From: Chitinophagaceae bacterium
GTDB lineage: Bacteria > Bacteroidota > Bacteroidia > Chitinophagales > Chitinophagaceae
Direction: 5' to 3'
Assembly (NCBI GenBank): GCA_014879565.1
Contig: JACSRW010000029.1
Span: 160,280-224,279 of the forward strand
Length of the DNA: 64,000 nucleotides
Below the pieces are notes generated by a model that was not told where the DNA came from, did no database searches, and worked only from the letters and a program-made list of their open reading frames with translations. Made by a program: the position numbers and the translations under genes. The stretch's first letter is position 1. Each line of letters starts with the position of its first letter. This document shows, in pieces, positions 62,729 to 64,000 of the stretch.

Positions 62729-63664
62729 ATGGCTACAAAAAAGCAATCCCGTCCGACTGGCGGGAAACAGGCTCCTAAAAAAGCCGCCAAACCCGCCCCT
62801 AAAGCGGCTGCTAAAAAACCAGCCGCCAAGAAAACAGTGAAAAAAGCTACCCCCAAACCCGCCCCGAAGGCTGCCGCAAAGAAACCGGCTGCCAAACCGG
62901 CTCCGAAAGCTGCTGTAAAAAAGCCAGTGAAACCGGCTGCCAAACCCGCCGCTAAGCCGGCTCCGAAAGCAGCTCCTGTTAAACCGGCTGTCAAAGCAGT
63001 ATCCAAACCGGCCGCGAAACCTGTTGCTGTCAAACCGGCTCCTGAAAAACAAAGCCCCAAACCGGTTCCGGCTCCCAAAGCGGAAGCACCGGTTGCCAAA
63101 AAACCGGGAACAGTGGATCCCAAATCACTGGTGTCCATTAAACAGAAAGTGCAGCCCGTTGTTAAGAAAGAGCCGCCAAAACCGGCCAAGGTTGTTATTC
63201 CCAAAACCACTACCAAAAGCTCGGTAAAATATGAACCCGAGTTCACCAAATCCGTATTAGATATCAACGCTATGCAAACACAGCACACCGGACCCACCAT
63301 GCGTTATTCAGACGCAGACCTTGCAGAATTCCGTGAAATCATCCAGCGGAAACTGGACGCCGCCAAAAAAGAACTGGCCTATCTCCAGGGGTTAATTACC
63401 CGTAAAGATGAGGGCGGTGATATGGACGAAGCCCGCTATATGACCATGGAAGACGGCAGTGTGAGTATGGAAAGAGAACAGCTGAGCCAGATGGCCAGCC
63501 GCCAGATTACTTTTATTGATCATCTCGAAAAGGCCCTGATGCGCATTGAAAACAAAACCTATGGCATCTGCCGGGTAACCGGTAAGCTGATTGACAAGGC
63601 CCGCCTCCGCGCGGTTCCCCACGCCACACTCAGCATTGAAGCCAAACAGATGATGAACAAATAA
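62729..63664 (+). CDS. DksA/TraR-family protein with histone H1-like tail
   Basis: A 311-residue protein in two parts. Residues 1 to about 175 are a Lys/Ala/Pro-rich low-complexity tail (repeats such as KPAPKAAAKKPAAK) like histone H1, probably binding DNA. Residues about 190-311 are a DksA/TraR coiled coil and C-terminal domain (YGICRVTGKLIDKARLRAVPHATLSIEAK) that could bind RNA polymerase. The usual C4 zinc finger is reduced to one cysteine. It starts three bases after the ileS stop, the conserved Bacteroidota order. Confidence 0.85.
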   Translation: MATKKQSRPTGGKQAPKKAAKPAPKAAAKKPAAKKTVKKATPKPAPKAAAKKPAAKPAPKAAVKKPVKPAAKPAAKPAPKAAPVKPAVKAVSKPAAKPVAVKPAPEKQSPKPVPAPKAEAPVAKKPGTVDPKSLVSIKQKVQPVVKKEPPKPAKVVIPKTTTKSSVKYEPEFTKSVLDINAMQTQHTGPTMRYSDADLAEFREIIQRKLDAAKKELAYLQGLITRKDEGGDMDEARYMTMEDGSVSMEREQLSQMASRQITFIDHLEKALMRIENKTYGICRVTGKLIDKARLRAVPHATLSIEAKQMMNK

Positions 63665-63688
63665 GGCGAAGAGAAACTAACGATACAC

Positions 63689-63717
63689 GGGCTGCTCAAA
63701 CGGGCAGCCTTTTTTTT
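63689..63717 (+). terminator. Rho-independent terminator of the ileS-dksA operon
   Basis: GGCTGC (63690-63695) and GCAGCC (63704-63709) arms with a run of eight T, 25 bases after the stop. Confidence 0.9.
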
Positions 63718-63723
63718 GGCTCC

Positions 63724-64000
63724 AAGAACCAAGATCAAAGAACCAAGATCCAAAGATCCGAAGGACCAATTGTAAGGCTTTCGGTTTCATGGGCAGGAGG
63801 GGTTGGTTCTTGTTATTTGGTTCTTGGAATTTCTTGTAAAAGATCCAAGATCCGAAGAGCCAATTGTCAGGCTTTCGGTTTCATGGGCTGGAGGAGTTGG
63901 TTCTTGTTATTTGGTTCCTGGAACTTCTTGTAAAAGAACCAAGATCCAAGAACCGAAGAACCAATTGTCAGGCTTTCGGTTTCATGGGCTGGAGGAGTTG
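63724..64000. repeat. Compound tandem repeat, 94-101 bp units with heptamer tracts
   Basis: No gene is seen from 63665 to the window end. A heptamer tract (AAGAACC, AAGATCA, AAGAACC, AAGATCC) leads into units beginning CCAATTGT at 63766, 63860 and 63961 (spacing 94 and 101). The last 40 bases of the window match the unit at 63860 exactly. Each unit contains GGTTCTTG-rich and CAAGAACC-rich arms that can fold into an imperfect hairpin. The array runs on past the window. Confidence 0.85.

Noticed and set aside
63724..64000. CRISPR array
   Set aside because: Units of about 94-101 bp have no short identical repeats separated by unique spacers, and no cas gene is seen.

Overview
The window comes from a member of the Bacteroidota, most likely the Chitinophagaceae or a close relative. 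The evidence is: two proteins with type IX secretion (T9SS) C-terminal sorting domains; several TonB-dependent receptors; an HmuY-type haem protein; Bacteroidota-specific families (DUF3098, DUF4920, DUF5777); the gene pairing ileS-dksA; and promoter -7 boxes of the form TAnnTTTG with little use of Shine-Dalgarno sequences. Base composition is near 50% GC. No rRNA or tRNA genes, insertion sequences, prophage genes or CRISPR arrays were seen. Genes are dense and most look like chromosomal core genes.

Layout. 1-14.9 kb is housekeeping: the end of a T9SS-secreted protein, rsmA, a 2-hydroxyacid dehydrogenase, greA, a HIT protein, ruvC, a flippase-like membrane protein, a metallo-beta-lactamase fold hydrolase, an Atg22-type MFS transporter, a duplicated-domain lipoprotein, uppP, a DUF3098 protein, ftsX and leuS. 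14.9-24.5 kb holds a tricorn-type S41 protease and a 2060-residue T9SS cargo protein with two P domains. 24.5-36.8 kb holds an M23 peptidase, ruvB, a response regulator, a GroES-like protein, a HerA-like ATPase, recQ, an OmpA-family protein, a copper-type P-ATPase, tsaE and alanine dehydrogenase.

36.8-59.3 kb is a metal, haem and redox region. It has a probable copper-uptake operon on the minus strand, an ABC ATPase with lpxA, and a PchR-like AraC regulator with a cysteine cluster. Next is a five-gene operon (two haem-c lipoproteins, an OB-fold protein, YceI and a DUF5777 beta-barrel), then a nitroreductase, a SET-domain protein, a di-haem peroxidase and a DUF4920 protein. Three TonB receptors follow, with a PepSY reductase-like protein and HmuY. 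The window closes with ileS, a DksA-like protein with a histone-H1-like tail, and a palindromic repeat array.

The strongest leads are: an IleRS whose HIGH motif reads GIHH, a form associated with mupirocin hyper-resistance; a leuS whose leucine-specific domain is AT-rich and enlarged, suggesting a recombinant patch; a 22-23 bp motif at identical spacing upstream of two TonB receptor promoters; a haem-c/DUF5777 operon of unknown function; a probable CTG start for ruvC; and several kinds of degenerate 7-8 bp intergenic repeats. No wholly new defence or mobile system was found.
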